Shown piece after piece: positions 22,074 through 33,809 of a DNA stretch of 64,000 bases; position 1 is the stretch's first letter, and each line of letters begins with the position of its first letter. Below the pieces are notes generated by a model that was not told where the DNA came from, did not search any database, and saw only the letters and a list, made by a program, of their open reading frames with translations. The DNA comes from Isoetes taiwanensis. Taxonomy: Eukaryota > Streptophyta > Lycopodiopsida > Isoetales > Isoetaceae. A program made the position numbers and the translations under genes. The stretch is taken from NCBI GenBank assembly GCA_021234155.1, contig JAJEKV010000013.1, positions 8,319,193 through 8,383,192 of the forward strand, given 5' to 3'.

Positions 22074-22725
22074 TAGAATAGAATAGAATAGAATAGAATA
22101 GAATAGAATAGAATAGAATAGAATAGAATAGAATAGAATGCATTTTTATCGTCCATTAAGACCAATTGCCCTATGGTACCCACACAAAGAGGACAATAAG
22201 TGTATTAATGTCGGGATTAAATAATCCACACTCCAAGAGGTTTTGGAGGGAAAAACTTTGGCAGTAGTAAGTGTGCTGACAAACTGTACAATAAAAAATT
22301 AGGTACATATCTGAGTGTGCATATCCATGACCTTCTAAAGATATGATATCAATAAGCCCATAGAGGCCATGTCTAGTAGCAATGTGGCAGCTGGTTAGGT
22401 TGGACTAACTAAATATGCTGTGCGTGGATATGATCGAATGCTGGACAACTTTAAATGGCATGACAGTCATCCTCAATGGCCCCCTGTTGACAACATTGAC
22501 AGATCCTATCCTTCCATGTCCTAAGTCCATCTGTCTGTCTTAATGTGAAGATGATGTGTACCCGTGTGAATGGAAGCTCTGCGATTCTTCATAGGAAAAT
22601 GCATTGCAGGTATCATTGTGGACCTCGTGTGAGCATGGGATTGATCTGCTGCTGGGAGTGTGCCATCTTAATCTGTGTCAGAGCACCCGTATCCCAAAGT
22701 TTGCTAAGGAAGCACACATCAAGGT
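22074..22725 (-). mobile_element. 5'-truncated LINE with (ATTCT)n tail, U3 copy
   Basis: On the - strand the 3' tail is a pentanucleotide array (+ strand (GAATA)n, 22074-22139). Upstream of it, about 22540-22420 - strand encodes RICQCCQQGAIEDDCH, a zinc-knuckle-like C-x2-C...H motif found at the C-terminus of many LINE ORF2 proteins. The element interrupts block sequence that is continuous in U1/U2 ('gttgcctcatagtaggg'). The copy at 46535-47165 is the same insertion, carried by segmental duplication. Confidence 0.75.
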
Positions 22726-22882
22726 ACTACCTCAAGAAGGGAAAAGGGCGACAGATAATATTAAGGGAGACCTTTTTCTAGATATTTCAAAAGAGCATCT
22801 TTATTATATGGAAACCTTCTATTAAAAGAAAAGGTCTGATGTTATATGAAGGGAAGAAGCAGTGACCAGGAGGAGCACTTGT

Positions 22883-23063
<181 letters not shown>

Positions 23064-23159
23064 TCCACAGATAGATAGAATAGATAGAGAACCAACACAG
23101 ATAAGAAGGGGAAGTATTCAAACGAAGGAGGGATCTACAGACAGAAGGAGCAGATGACA

Positions 23160-25410
23160 ACATGATTCAAAAATATTTACCATAAGACCAGAGGATCAAT
23201 TGCTAGGTTGGAGGCAACGGTGATTGAAGCAATGTTGATCAAGTTCCATAAGCCATATATCTTGTGTTTAAGCCATAGCTAGAATTCTGAGCCAGTTGAT
23301 CAGATGCTGGATTTATAACAGTGTGGACAAGAAGCTAGTTATATAGCCTTGCCCTATAGCCATTTTGGAGGTCGATCTGATTGGGTGATTCACATAATTG
23401 TGCCACGTAATTATTTTCTCAATGAAGCTTCTAGGATCTTCTATTGTTATGAGACTACAGTTAATATTATTCTTTAGCATCTTGAATTCATAATAATTGG
23501 TATGAGAGCACGTTGCAGTTCAATTGGGATCGGATACAGACAAAGTAGAGTATGCCTTACATGCATACAATCTGGAGTTATGCAATACCAGAAGTCAAAA
23601 CCTGGTAAAACAAAATCTCACTGAACGCAGAGATCTGAAACAAAAAAAAAAAAAAAAGTTAAATTGCTGGAGATGAAGCGGCAACCGACAATATATGCTG
23701 AAGAATCTAAGTGGTCGACCTAACTTTGTCGGTTGGGCAGTCCTCCGAATAGGATCAACCAAAGAAGTTCATAGCCCATCTGAACAAAATGGACATGCTA
23801 AAAGCCATGGTCGTGCACTTGAAGCCATAACTTGTAAGGCTTGAGGTATCACACCTTGGAAGCAGTGATAGCTTGAGAAAGAATGCACGCTAGGAGGGCC
23901 ATGATATCCTCACTATGAGCTCTCTCTTGGGTACCTTTGTCACGCAGCTCCTTCTCATATGTTAGGACTAACACATCCCTCTCCTCCTCCCCCTCCCCTC
24001 CCCTCCCCCCCTTTCCCATGTTGGCTCGTAGATTATTGTTTATGTGAGATGCAGCACACACCAACAATAACTCCAATAGAAGGAGACTTTGTTTTGGGCT
24101 CATAGGTTAGTTAAAATCCCCTACCAGGGGAGCAAACATCTAATGGCTATAGCTTGGTATAATATACTTAGTTTTGGAGCTTGCACTCCAAAAATAAATG
24201 AGAGCTGTAATTAACAAATACCTCGTAATGTCATTTCAAACTTATAATTTCATAACTTAGGGGCACTTCTAAAACGTTTATAAGAAGGAAGAACCTATAT
24301 ATTGTGTTCATTTGTTCCTTTATTAATAAATCATTTATCTAAACCTACATATTGTGTTCATTTGTTCCTTTTATGTTTATCTGCTCTTTTTCATGGCCCT
24401 TCTATTGTTCCAGATGCTTATTTTCTTCTATTAATTGTATTAACAAACGTTTGGCCATTGAGCAAACATCATCAACCTTCTTCTATATCCATTTTTTGTT
24501 TCTCTTTTAAACAAATGAGCCATCAGTTAAGTGAGCAGAGCCATACAATTAGCCAACCATCCCCAAGTTGCTTATTTTTTTGAACCACATTTGTTTTTGA
24601 AGTAATTGATACAGTTTAACATCAAATTTGCATAATATTTGATCAAATAACCAACCAACCCTCATCTAGCATGCTTTTAGCCCCTTGATTATCAAATCTA
24701 CTTCTGCACTCCCTTCTTTTCGAAAAGTTGCATTTGAAGAGCACCATTTCTCCTTCACTTTATGGAAATAAAGACTAAACATAAAGCTAATTAGTCAACT
24801 TTACGAAAGTGAATACATATTATTGGCATCTTTAAATGTCATAAGAGCTATAATTGCTAGTTGATCTTTGAATCCGCTTTTAGGACATATTTTATAATTG
24901 TGAAATGGAGAGGACCCCTCCACGAGTACATTGCGGTTCATTGGAACAAATAAATCTTGTATAGGTGCATGTGATACTCAGCTTTGTTGCTTATTCTCAC
25001 ATTAGCGGCCGCTATGAAACATATGCATGACAAGACATAGTGGTACATGTTGCCAAATGTAGCTGATGATCATGTGGCAGTATAAGTGATATGAACTTGT
25101 ATGAAAAGGCTTATATAAACAATGTATAAAATGTTTTCAAAGTTTTATTCATCAAACTAAGATGTTTTCAAAAGTCTGAATACCAGAGAATTATGAACCA
25201 TACAAAACAATTTAAAAACTGAACCTATACAACAGTACTTCCATGTGCATAGCAGCAGTTATAGCCTCTTCACGAGTTTTTTGAATAATGCATTCATACT
25301 CTCCATGATCTTCAGTCATTTACCTTCCTAGAAATCAAACTTTTCAAGCAATTCTTTCCGTCCTCCTCCCAACTTCACAAGCATTTTCCTTTTTTTGTTA
25401 TTCTTGCGAT
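23160..25410. other. Intergenic, no recognisable gene
   Basis: The only candidate signal is 'aattggtatgagagcacg' at 23494-23512, resembling an initiator tRNA-Met primer-binding site (TGGTATCAGAGC with one change) just after a possible LTR end. The - strand frame 23849-24103 (ELRDKGTQERAHSEDIM) could be a gag scrap but has no diagnostic motif. A poly-A run is at 23642-23657. Confidence 0.4.
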
Positions 25411-25458
25411 CATCTTTTGCTAGAATGTTCTGTTTTTTTCTATAACATTTATATGATA

Positions 25459-25486
25459 CTAGAAAAAGTGCCCAGCATTGCTGGGC
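25459..25486 (-). mobile_element. Helitron-like 3' terminus
   Basis: On the - strand, the perfect hairpin GCCCAGCAATGCTGGGC (25486-25470) is followed by ACTTTTT and then CTAG (ending 25459), with host T next. This is the canonical Helitron 3' end: a short GC-rich hairpin about 7-10 nt before CTRR, inserted in front of T. The element would extend to higher coordinates. I found no clear 5' TC terminus, so the length is unknown. Confidence 0.5.
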
Positions 25487-26310
25487 TTTTCGTCAAGCAT
25501 AAATTAAAAACTAATAGAAATGGTGGATTTAACTTTACAACAACTTCACTTCCCATCAGGATCAACAAAATGCCATATAAGTCCGCCATTTGTCTGTGAT
25601 CGTATTAGAGAACCTTATATCTCTCAGGCTGTCTTTCTGTTATGGAAAAGTGATGTATAAAAAAAGAATTGATTAGATTAGAATAGAAACCAATATAAAC
25701 AATGCCCTCCCATGTAATAGAATTATCTTATGTCTCAAGTTTGGTCACAAACACAAAAAGAGGGCGAGTTTTTTCATAAACCAAGAGAAGTTTTTAAAAG
25801 GTGCAGGCTTGTCTCAATATCTTATTGTATTTCCTTGGTCTTGGGTATGTGTCACCTCTAATTTACAAAGGACAAAATTAGACCATGTTTTGGAAAATGC
25901 CATCATTTTAGACGCTCTCTCAATATTTTGCACACAAGTGAGAAACGATGTATGTAAGGTCGAATATGATTTCTCATTGTCATTTGGTACATTCTTGGTG
26001 GTCTGTGGACGTTGCGAAAATTCTTGAATTGTTGGATTGACAATTTATATGGCAATTGCAATTGGTGTTTTAGTAAAAATTTGCAACATTTCTAGTATCC
26101 TTAACTGTAGGCTAATTATAAAAGTTGCTTATATGGGATCTTGAGCATCCTCTAGCCAAGCAAAGGTTGGTTGGTGTTAGAAGGTGAATAATATTAACCT
26201 TCAAATCTTTGGAAAATTTGTGGCAAAACATTGGATAGCTAGGTCATACATTCATTTGTGCTGTACAAATGAATGTTGAAAAAGTGATGCAATCTTACCA
26301 TGCGATATAC

Positions 26311-27215
26311 AAATTATGATGTTATTTCAAATTTGTTCAGAAAAGCACAAAATGTAGATATGGCTCACTTGTTTGATTGAACCAGCATTGACAATAAAAC
26401 AAAATTACAAACCTTTCTAGTATCCACAATAAGCTAAAGGCATATAGCAACACTGAGAACATATAAACATGTTGGTGCACCCATGGGTAAATTGGTCAAG
26501 TGTGGTCTTTACTGTGACAATAGGGAAGTTGGGTCGCCAGTTTTATCTGGCGTGCATTCTCATGTCGACACCTGGCACCCCACAATAACATGGAATGGAA
26601 GTTCGGTGCTCCATTCCGCTCATCCGATAGACAGCCGGTAGATTAGTGTAAACCATTAGGTTGAGCGCCGATTTGCTGCAGCTAGCCCAACTGCTGTGCA
26701 AATGAATCCTGAAGATCTGTACAACTGAATCAATTGTGAAAAATAGCAGAACTGGCAGCGAATTTGTGCAAAACGCAGTAGATCATATTCCTTATGCAAT
26801 AAAAGTGCCAAATCTATGTTCATAGCTGCTCAAACTTGTCTAATCTATGCTTAAACCTGTCACATCTCTACTAAACCTCACGAATCAGTGCTTAAACCTG
26901 CCAGATCTCTGCTTAAACTCGTTAAATCTGTGTCTAAAACTGGCTCCCTCAACTTCTTTGTTATACGGAAATGGCATTTCGTCTGCCATTCCCTTTTATT
27001 GCCATCGGATAAATTATGATATTATTTCAAATTTGTTCAGAAAAGCACAAAATGTAGATATGGCTCACTTGTTTGATTGAATCTGCATTGACAATAAAAC
27101 AAAATTACAAACCTTTCCAGGATCCACAATAAGGTAAAGGCATATAACAACACTGAGAACATATAAATATGTTGGTGCACCCATGGGTAGATTGGTCAAG
27201 TGTGGTCTTCATTGT
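26311..27215. repeat. Direct repeats of about 205 bp around a 490-bp spacer
   Basis: 26315-26518 and 27011-27215 are close copies ('aaattatgat.ttatttcaaatttgttcagaaaagc' to 'ggtcaagtgtggtctt'). The spacer is unrelated, with tandem short units such as 'cttaaac.tg.c..atct' near 26850-26930. The repeats lack TG...CA ends, so I favour a local duplication over a tiny LTR element. The right copy stops about 110 bp before the Tat-like element. Confidence 0.75.
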
Positions 27216-27327
27216 TACATTGAAGGAGATCTAAATACCCAATATGAGATCTGGGAGCGTTGATCTGATGCGTGGCAACATCTAAGAGCTTGATAGTTCC
27301 TTCTGCTGTAAAAGACGGAGGGCATCC

Positions 27328-29894
27328 TGCTGCCATGCTATGGCAGCATGGAAGAGCTAAGCACATTTTTGAACTGATCCTCACACTTTGATCTGATTTG
27401 CAAGGCACTAGGAAAATGCTTCACTAGCATGCATTAAGAAGTTGAAGAGCAAGGGAAGGACAATTGACTCAAATCACTCAAGAGAGGCAAGAGGAGAATC
27501 AAGCAAAAGAAAAGAAAAAGTAGAGAAGAAAGAAGATCCCTTGAAGATCATCTCATGGTATGTGACCACTTGTGATCTTGGCATCTTGTGCATTTTTTAT
27601 TCCCTTCTCACATTCTCTATACACTCCACCATCATAAAATGCCCTTTGAACCTTAATTCCATGCACATAACTTCTTCTAAAGTCAAACTTGGCTTTGAAA
27701 GTTCTTTCTAGTCAAAACACACCTTCTTGAAACATCCATTTGTTACACACCACCCACAACTACTTGTCACCATCCATAAGTTCAAATGTCACTTGACTTG
27801 GTCATGCTCGTGTTCAAAAGTCAACATCTCATGCAACTTCGTCAAAGGAAAAAGAGAGTTGCAAAAATCCCTAAGGGAAATGTCCAAAACTCAAATGTAC
27901 CCTAGGGGATATTAGCTTATGAAAAAAGCACCTTGTGTGCCAAGTCACCTTGCACTTCACTCCACATGCCAAGTCATCATACACATCATCATTCTAGCCA
28001 TGCCATGTCATATTTCTATCTTCCATATTCAAAAGCTAAGTCCATCTCAAAGCATCAAACTAGCACTCATAACATTGCATGTCACTTTGCCACATCATCA
28101 TTGCCACCCCATCACTATACACTTGTCACACACATCATCTCCACATCATCCACAACTTTGACTAGAAAGAATTTTCCAAGCTCAAGTTGGCTGACACATC
28201 ATCATCACCACTTGCCATGTCATACTCACTTAGCCTTGTCATCATTTCCATATGCCACATCATTCACTCTCCAAGCCTTTTTGGCCAAAATAAAAAATGC
28301 CCCATTGCAAGAAAAGTTTCCAGAATCTTCTAGAGTGCAAAAAAAGATTCCCATAGGAAAAAAGAAAATTGAAAAAAGGTTTTATTTTGGGCCTTATATT
28401 TGCCTCCTAGGGAATCGTGCCATAGACCTTGGGGTATAAAAGAATTTCCTATCTACCCCCCACCCCCCACCCCCCACCCCCAAAAGTCTATTTTCTTCTC
28501 CCAGTCAATCCCCCCATGCCACATGGAACATCCGGGCGTGTGGGGGCGGTTGAGGTACCGAATCCCACGTGGATATTGCACGTTATAATTATAAATAACG
28601 AATTTGTTTCTTGTTATATACCTTGGGCCGCCGAGCTAAAAAATGACTGTGGGATATTTCGCTTGTGATTTCACGAACCCTAAAACCTGGAACTGCCAAG
28701 ATCCACCTGATCCGGCCTAACCAACTGATCAATCATGAATCAAACCTTCCGGATTATCATGTTTGATGCCAAGAATGCCAAGTATCAGCTAAAAGACAGA
28801 GAATTAATGTGAATTGATCAAGAACTCAACAAAACACAGCATCTACAAAAGGGGCTTTTGAAGAAAAAGAAGATTCGAGGGTGTGGCTTCGAAGAAGGAC
28901 CGGCTTGATCATCCTGAGCTTGATTCTGACCTCCATTGTTTACCAGCAATCTGGATTATTGACTGAATTCTCTTGATTGACTAGATGTTTACCTATTTGA
29001 TCCTGTGCCCGAGACCTTGAGCTTGGGATATATATTGTTATCTTCTGAGTGATTGATCTAATTGAAAATCCGACCCTTGTTGTGAAATGTTCATCTCACA
29101 TTGACTTATATTCTCAAAAAATAGTAGTTATTAGAGGTCTTCTGCAACTTTTCATTCCAATTGCCAAATATTGTCAGTGTGTCAAGTCAGTGCATCTTCA
29201 GAGAAAGCAGAAATAAATCTGTTGTCAATCCAAAACATCAATGCAATATTGAATTGGCAAGTCTAAGTATAGCAGAAATCAGCATTAAGCATTTGAGCAT
29301 AGGATAGTTGCTCAGAGAGTATTAGTATTGCAAAGTGATATGTGTTGAGCATAGGAGCATTAGGCAAGTGTGCATTACCTTCTTAGAAAGTATTCTGGTC
29401 AGAATTGTTTATCCTTTACAGCTTGCAGCGAAAGCAGCAAAAAAGAAAGAAAATTAGAGTCCCATTTGCAGAAAGAAGTCTTGGTCCCTGGTGTGCAGAC
29501 GTTCCCAAGAAGAGTGAAGTTTGCAAAACAAGAAAACTCATTGCCTATATCGAGATCATAATTCAAGCTCTCTCCCAGGGATATTAACCCAAAATTGACT
29601 GGGTCAGAAGCTGGAATTTGACCTATCTAGTCCAATCAGATCAAGCTAGACTTTTGCAGCCTATCAGACATAAATGTTGGGCATCTTTGGGGATGAGGAT
29701 CATGTTTAAAACTTGAATGGTGTGCACACAGCAGTTGTTATTTTGAAGCAGACTTTTTAGCCTTCAGGGAAAGATGTTCCCAACAATCTCTTGAGCATTA
29801 TTTCTGGAATCTTTACACTCAGAGTGGTTGCCTTAAGCAACCTGGAGGTTCTAAACCACTGAGGTTGAAGGTTTTGCTAGGAACACCTTCAACA
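27328..29894 (+). repeat. 5' LTR of the Tat-like element
   Basis: 2567 bp, closely matching 37188-39724 with scattered substitutions and short indels. It starts with an imperfect palindrome (TGCTGCCAT...ATGGCAGCA). A CATCA-rich region (27940-28260) stays open as a 168-codon frame, which I regard as low-complexity chance. A TATA box lies at 28434-28441. Confidence 0.95.
28434..28441 (+). promoter_or_regulatory. LTR TATA box
   Basis: 'ggggtataaaagaa' in the 5' LTR, with the counterpart 'ggggtataaaaaat' near 38314 in the 3' LTR. Likely start of the element's transcript. Confidence 0.55.
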
Positions 29895-29937
29895 TTTTGG
29901 AGGTTCTACCGAGATCATTTTCCTGGAATCTCAACTC

Positions 29938-31460
29938 ATGGCACCCAGAAGAACTAATGAGGCATCTGAGCCTACTGAAGCACAAGACAATCATGAAGCT
30001 ACTGCTCCAACACCTACTGTCACTATTCAAGCAAATTCAGGTATGCCTTGCCAATAATTTGAGCTAAACATGCCTATTCCAGTCCCTACTTTTGATCCAA
30101 GCATGAATGCCAACAACTTCCTCAAGACTTTTGAAGAGTACTACCAAGAATATGGTTACAAAAAAGGCTGTAAGTTCTCTGAGTTTAAAAAATGTTTTAA
30201 GAATGATGAAGTTAGGGCTTGGTTAGAGTATGTCATAAGTCTAGGTGCCAATTCTTGGGATGAATTGGTTAAAAAGTTTTTGGCATGTTTTGGTAAGCTT
30301 TTGGACCCCCAAGATCTAATATTTGAGCTGCAAACTTTTCGCATTAAGCATGGTGAGAGTGTGCACCAATATGTGGAAAGGTTTAATCTCTATCTTGTAA
30401 AATGCCAAATCAATCAGGTTCCTAACCATACCTTGCATCTGGTAGCTTCTTTTATCAGAGGATTAAGTAGCAGGCCAAGAGTGCACAGAAAGTTATTGAA
30501 GATTCAAAAACAAGAAGGATTTGACACAATACACAAAGCCTTCACCAAGGCCACTGAAATTGCAGATATGATCTCTTACTTGCCAGATGATATGCACTCA
30601 CCACATGATCCCTTTTTTCCAGATTATGAGCAAGAATACATGGGACCAGCACCTGTACCTGTTTATGCTGTCCAGAAAGAGAAGAAAAAGGTAAAGGTGG
30701 AAGATACTGAAGCTCCTGCAGCAGATGTAAGGGCAGAAATCACCAAAGTGTCTGCGGCACTAGTTGAGGTAACCAAGCAACTCCAGGAGCTGAAAAGCTC
30801 AAAATATGAGAAGAAAACTTACCCCCCATGTGTGCATTGCTTTATAATAATAATAATAATAATAATGGGTTTTAACGTCCACGGGAAGCCGGAGCTTATG
30901 GGACAATTTACAACACACCCAGATGGGTCCTGCCCCCACCACTGTACATGGCTGAAGTGGGTCCTTCCCCCACTAACTTTATAGATACTCACTCTTCTGA
31001 TTGTTGTTGGTATAGGCCGTGCACAAAGTGTGGGAAAAGAGGATATTTTGGTAAAGAATGTCCTGTGTGTGCCTTTTGTAAAGCTGTAGGACATTATGAG
31101 GATAGATGCAGTGTGAAAGAATATTTTGCTAGGCAGGAGAAATCCAAAACTAATGAGCAGAATGCATCCATAAGATTTGTGCAGGAAATTGAGGAACGAG
31201 AAGAGATAATGGCAGTCCATACCAGAAGAATGAATAATGCTAAGGAGAAAGAACCAGTTCATGAGGAAGCTGACATCTTGAAGCACAAGGAGGTTGAGCA
31301 GGCAGTGGTTGTACCTCCTCCACCTGCTCAAAAGTTTGTCAAGAAAGAAAAAGACCGTGAGGATTTTGATAAATTCAAAAATCTGTGTGGACTTGCTGAC
31401 TTTGCTCAAGATAGCTCCTTTTTACAGGAAGAAAGTTCTCAATCTGACCAGAGAGGATGA
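29938..31460 (+). pseudogene. gag: Tat-like gag
   Basis: The natural start is probably ATG 29938 (MAPRRTNEASEPTEAQ), but a TAA at about 30055 stops it; the same frame reopens at 30070 (MPIPVPTFDPSM). Capsid residues include EVRAWLEYVISLGANSWDEL and RIKHGESVHQYVERFN, the retrotransposon gag fold. The nucleocapsid near 31010-31110 has a Cys/His cluster (CTKCGKRGYFGKECPVCAFC, then HYEDRC). A LINE 3' fragment sits between capsid and nucleocapsid; the two sides are in register if it is ignored. The C-terminal part is acidic and lysine-rich. Confidence 0.85.
30842..30983 (-). mobile_element. LINE 3'-end insertion with (ATT)n tail
   Basis: The + strand starts with (AAT)n at 30843-30866, then 'gggttttaacgtccacggg...', ending '...cccccactaa'. 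A target duplication CTTTATA flanks it ('gctttataata' on the left, 'aactttatagat' on the right). 'ttaacgtc...cacgg' is shared with the LINE at 32384, and the rest matches 523-590. It is therefore the 3' stub of a related LINE that ends in a trinucleotide repeat rather than ATTCT. Confidence 0.75.
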
Positions 31461-32050
31461 GTTTGCTCTAACAAACCATATTGAAGAACACATGCTCACC
31501 CAGGATGATTATGATCCAGGGGCTTTCACCTGTGTTGCTAAAATGGAGAAAAAGATCTTAACTAAGGTTTTGCTAGATGGAGAATCACCCTTGAATATTA
31601 TGCCTCATCATGTTATGAGGCTATGTGGTCTTGAAATAGACAAGAAAGCTCCAATGATTTTGAAGTCTTTCTCAAACACGAAAATCAATCCTGTTGGAAT
31701 AGTCAGCAATGTACCTATTGATGTTGAAGGAATAATGGTTGCAGCTAATTTTGTTGTGGTTGCTTTTGAAGGAATAGAAGACAAGTCAGACATATATGAC
31801 TTGCTATTGGGGAGAAAATGGCTTTCTACAGTTGATGCCAGACCCATATGGTCAAAAGGGGAGTGTACTATTTCAAATGGCAAAAGAAAGGTAACATTAT
31901 ACAACAAGTTGGGCGAGTTTGAAAGCATGAACTTCATTGAGGAAGAAATGCTACTGTCAAATCCATGTGGGGAGTTTGAGCTGAATGCAATAGAATTGGA
32001 GCTTAGCATGAAGATTCCTAAGGAATTAGCTTCACCTAAACCAGGTAATT
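31461..32050 (+). pseudogene. Tat-like protease region
   Basis: Continues the frame 31294-32085: KMEKKILTKVLLDGESPLNI is the protease active-site region, with DGES where D-S/T-G is expected, so the catalytic turn looks mutated. Then DIYDLLLGRKWL corresponds to the usual 'vILGrpWL', followed by WSKGECTISNGKRKVTLYN. The frame ends at 32085 inside the following RNase H domain. Confidence 0.7.
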
Positions 32051-32385
32051 TTGCATATTTATGGTTTGATGGCCAAAAGGCTTAATGTGGCTTCTTCTGC
32101 TGCTATCCTCAAAGATGCTTCCAATAGATTGCTGGCTAAAGTAGGAAGAATCTATCCTAACATCACTTCTAACATGGCAGAGTACAAAGCATTGATTGCA
32201 GGTCTTCAAGAAGCAAGAAATTTAAGCATCAATGAAACAGTTATCTTTGGAGATTCTCAGCTTGTCTGCAGGCAAATATCAGGAGAATATCAGGCTAAGA
32301 GTGAAGACATGGTTCAGCTCAGAAATCAAGCTATGCAGGAACTAAAGAATTTTGAAACCTGGGAGCTCTGCCATGTGCCAAGGAA
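32040..32385 (+). pseudogene. Archaeal-type RNase H (aRNH) domain between protease and RT
   Basis: After a frameshift near 32075, the domain reads YLWFDGQK (first catalytic Asp), then SSAAILKDASNRLLAKVGRI, NMAEYKALIAGLQEA (Glu), VIFGDSQLVCRQISGEY (Asp) and ELCHVPRNR. This is the cellular/archaeal-like RNase H known as a second RNase H in plant Tat elements. As I recall, there it lies between the retroviral-type RNase H and integrase; here it precedes RT. It is cut by the LINE insertion before the final HVPR.xN..AD motif is complete. Confidence 0.8.
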
Positions 32386-33800
32386 TAGAATAGAATAGAA
32401 TAGTTTTTTTAACGTCGTCCACGGAGACCAATAGGTCATGGGACCCATACAATGGGCTAGTACAATCATTACTACTAGGATTAAAAAACCCCTGCCTCGA
32501 AAGGTTTTCAAGGGAAAAACCTTTGCAGTAATGATGATACTAGACAAGCTTAGATAATGACTACTGAGGGCTCAGTAATTGCAGACGTTTATCTAGAACC
32601 TCAAGTATATATAATGCCAAGTCATGCACGATGGTGCTTGAGAAGTTGTGGAAGCGTGGAATGGAATGCTAAGGTCTAGTAAAAATGATTCCTGGACTAT
32701 CTCAAAAGCGAGGGCAACTTCGAGAAGAGTATGGCTTTCATCTTCAATAACACAGAATCGCAACAGGCACATAGTCTCGCTTCGCAGCGAAGAATTCGCG
32801 GCCGCCCCATCTACCTCGCCTCAATCCATGAAACTGTGGGACCCCGTGCGAATTGATGCAATAGCTACAAGCTTGTTCCTGACAATGAAGCAAGCAAATA
32901 AGCTTGGGGCCCCGTGCCAAAGTGGGATTTATGTGTGCATGATAATGACCCGGTTTTCACTTGGGCCAAAGTAACTGCGTCCCATATCTTTTGAGAAAAA
33001 CGACCATTGAGATATTGTTGCAAAAGCTCAGGATCAGAACTGGCAAGCATCAGGCAGTGCTCTGGTTGCACAGCCCAACGGGCAAACCATGTAGTGCAAT
33101 GCTCTTTCCAACATCGTTTCAAACGCCGAGGAGATTCAAATTGTGGCAAGTGCAAGAACAGGATACCTAACATCATCCATGTGGTGCACCTTGCGGATAT
33201 AGTGGAGATGGCGCTTCATGGCAGAATGTTGAAGAGGCCAAAAACCTGTCTCTTGTAAAAGAATAGCATAGGGCACCGTTGTTTTAACTCCAAGGCTGTA
33301 AGTGAGAAAGGACTTTTGCACCCGCTCCAAGCTCTCCCAAGCACTAGCACTAATGGCGTGCCTCCACACTTCGAACCATACAAGAAAAAAGCTCTACCAA
33401 AGCCCTAAAAACAAGTGGGCTTTTCGTGGCCAATCATGAATTTCTCAAGCGAAAAACAATTGTTTTGCATTGCATAGAGTGCTCTCCATCCAGCAGCCAC
33501 CCGCTTGGTAATACACTGTTCCCAAAGTGTGTTCTTACAGAATTCTACACCAAGATACTTGTAGCTATCTACAACTTCAACTTCGCGGCTATCATAGTGC
33601 ATAGGGGGAACATTGTGACGAGAAGATTGAACTACCAAAAGCTTGGTCTTTTGCAGATTAACACGCAGACCTGTGTTCTCACAGAAACTGTGCAGAGCAT
33701 GTAAATGTTGATGCATACTAGTAGCGGTATGTGCCAGAAGTGAAACATCATCAGCACAGAATTGTGAGGCAGATTCTCTATGCAAGAGTGTGCTACTTGA
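32384..33800 (-). mobile_element. 5'-truncated LINE inserted in the Tat-like element
   Basis: Read on the - strand: 33790-33650 encodes ASQFCADDVSLLAHTATSM, the RT catalytic box with FCADD in place of YADD, then LRVNLQKTKLLVVQSSR. Next come the RT thumb and C-terminal region (VVDSYKYLGVEFCKNTLWEQ, then YAMQNNCFS), with frameshifts after about 33400, and finally a 3' UTR with 'cgtggacgacgtt' and an ATTCT tail (+ strand GAATA repeats at 32384-32401). The left border is clear. The right border (about 33795) is where Tat reading resumes (EHLPEGAIQEEELEKKDLQQ). No exact target duplication was found. Confidence 0.85.
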
Positions 33801-33809
33801 GCACTTGCC

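Noticed and set aside
23494-24103. LTR retrotransposon start (primer-site-like sequence plus gag-like frame)
   Set aside because: One imperfect primer-site match and no LTR pair, zinc knuckle or pol; kept only as a remark in the intergenic entry.
27933-28439. 168-codon frame in the 5' LTR (180 codons in the 3' LTR at 37778-38320)
   Set aside because: It lies upstream of the LTR TATA box, is made of CATCA-type low-complexity sequence, and has no motif; both copies are open because the LTRs are near-identical.
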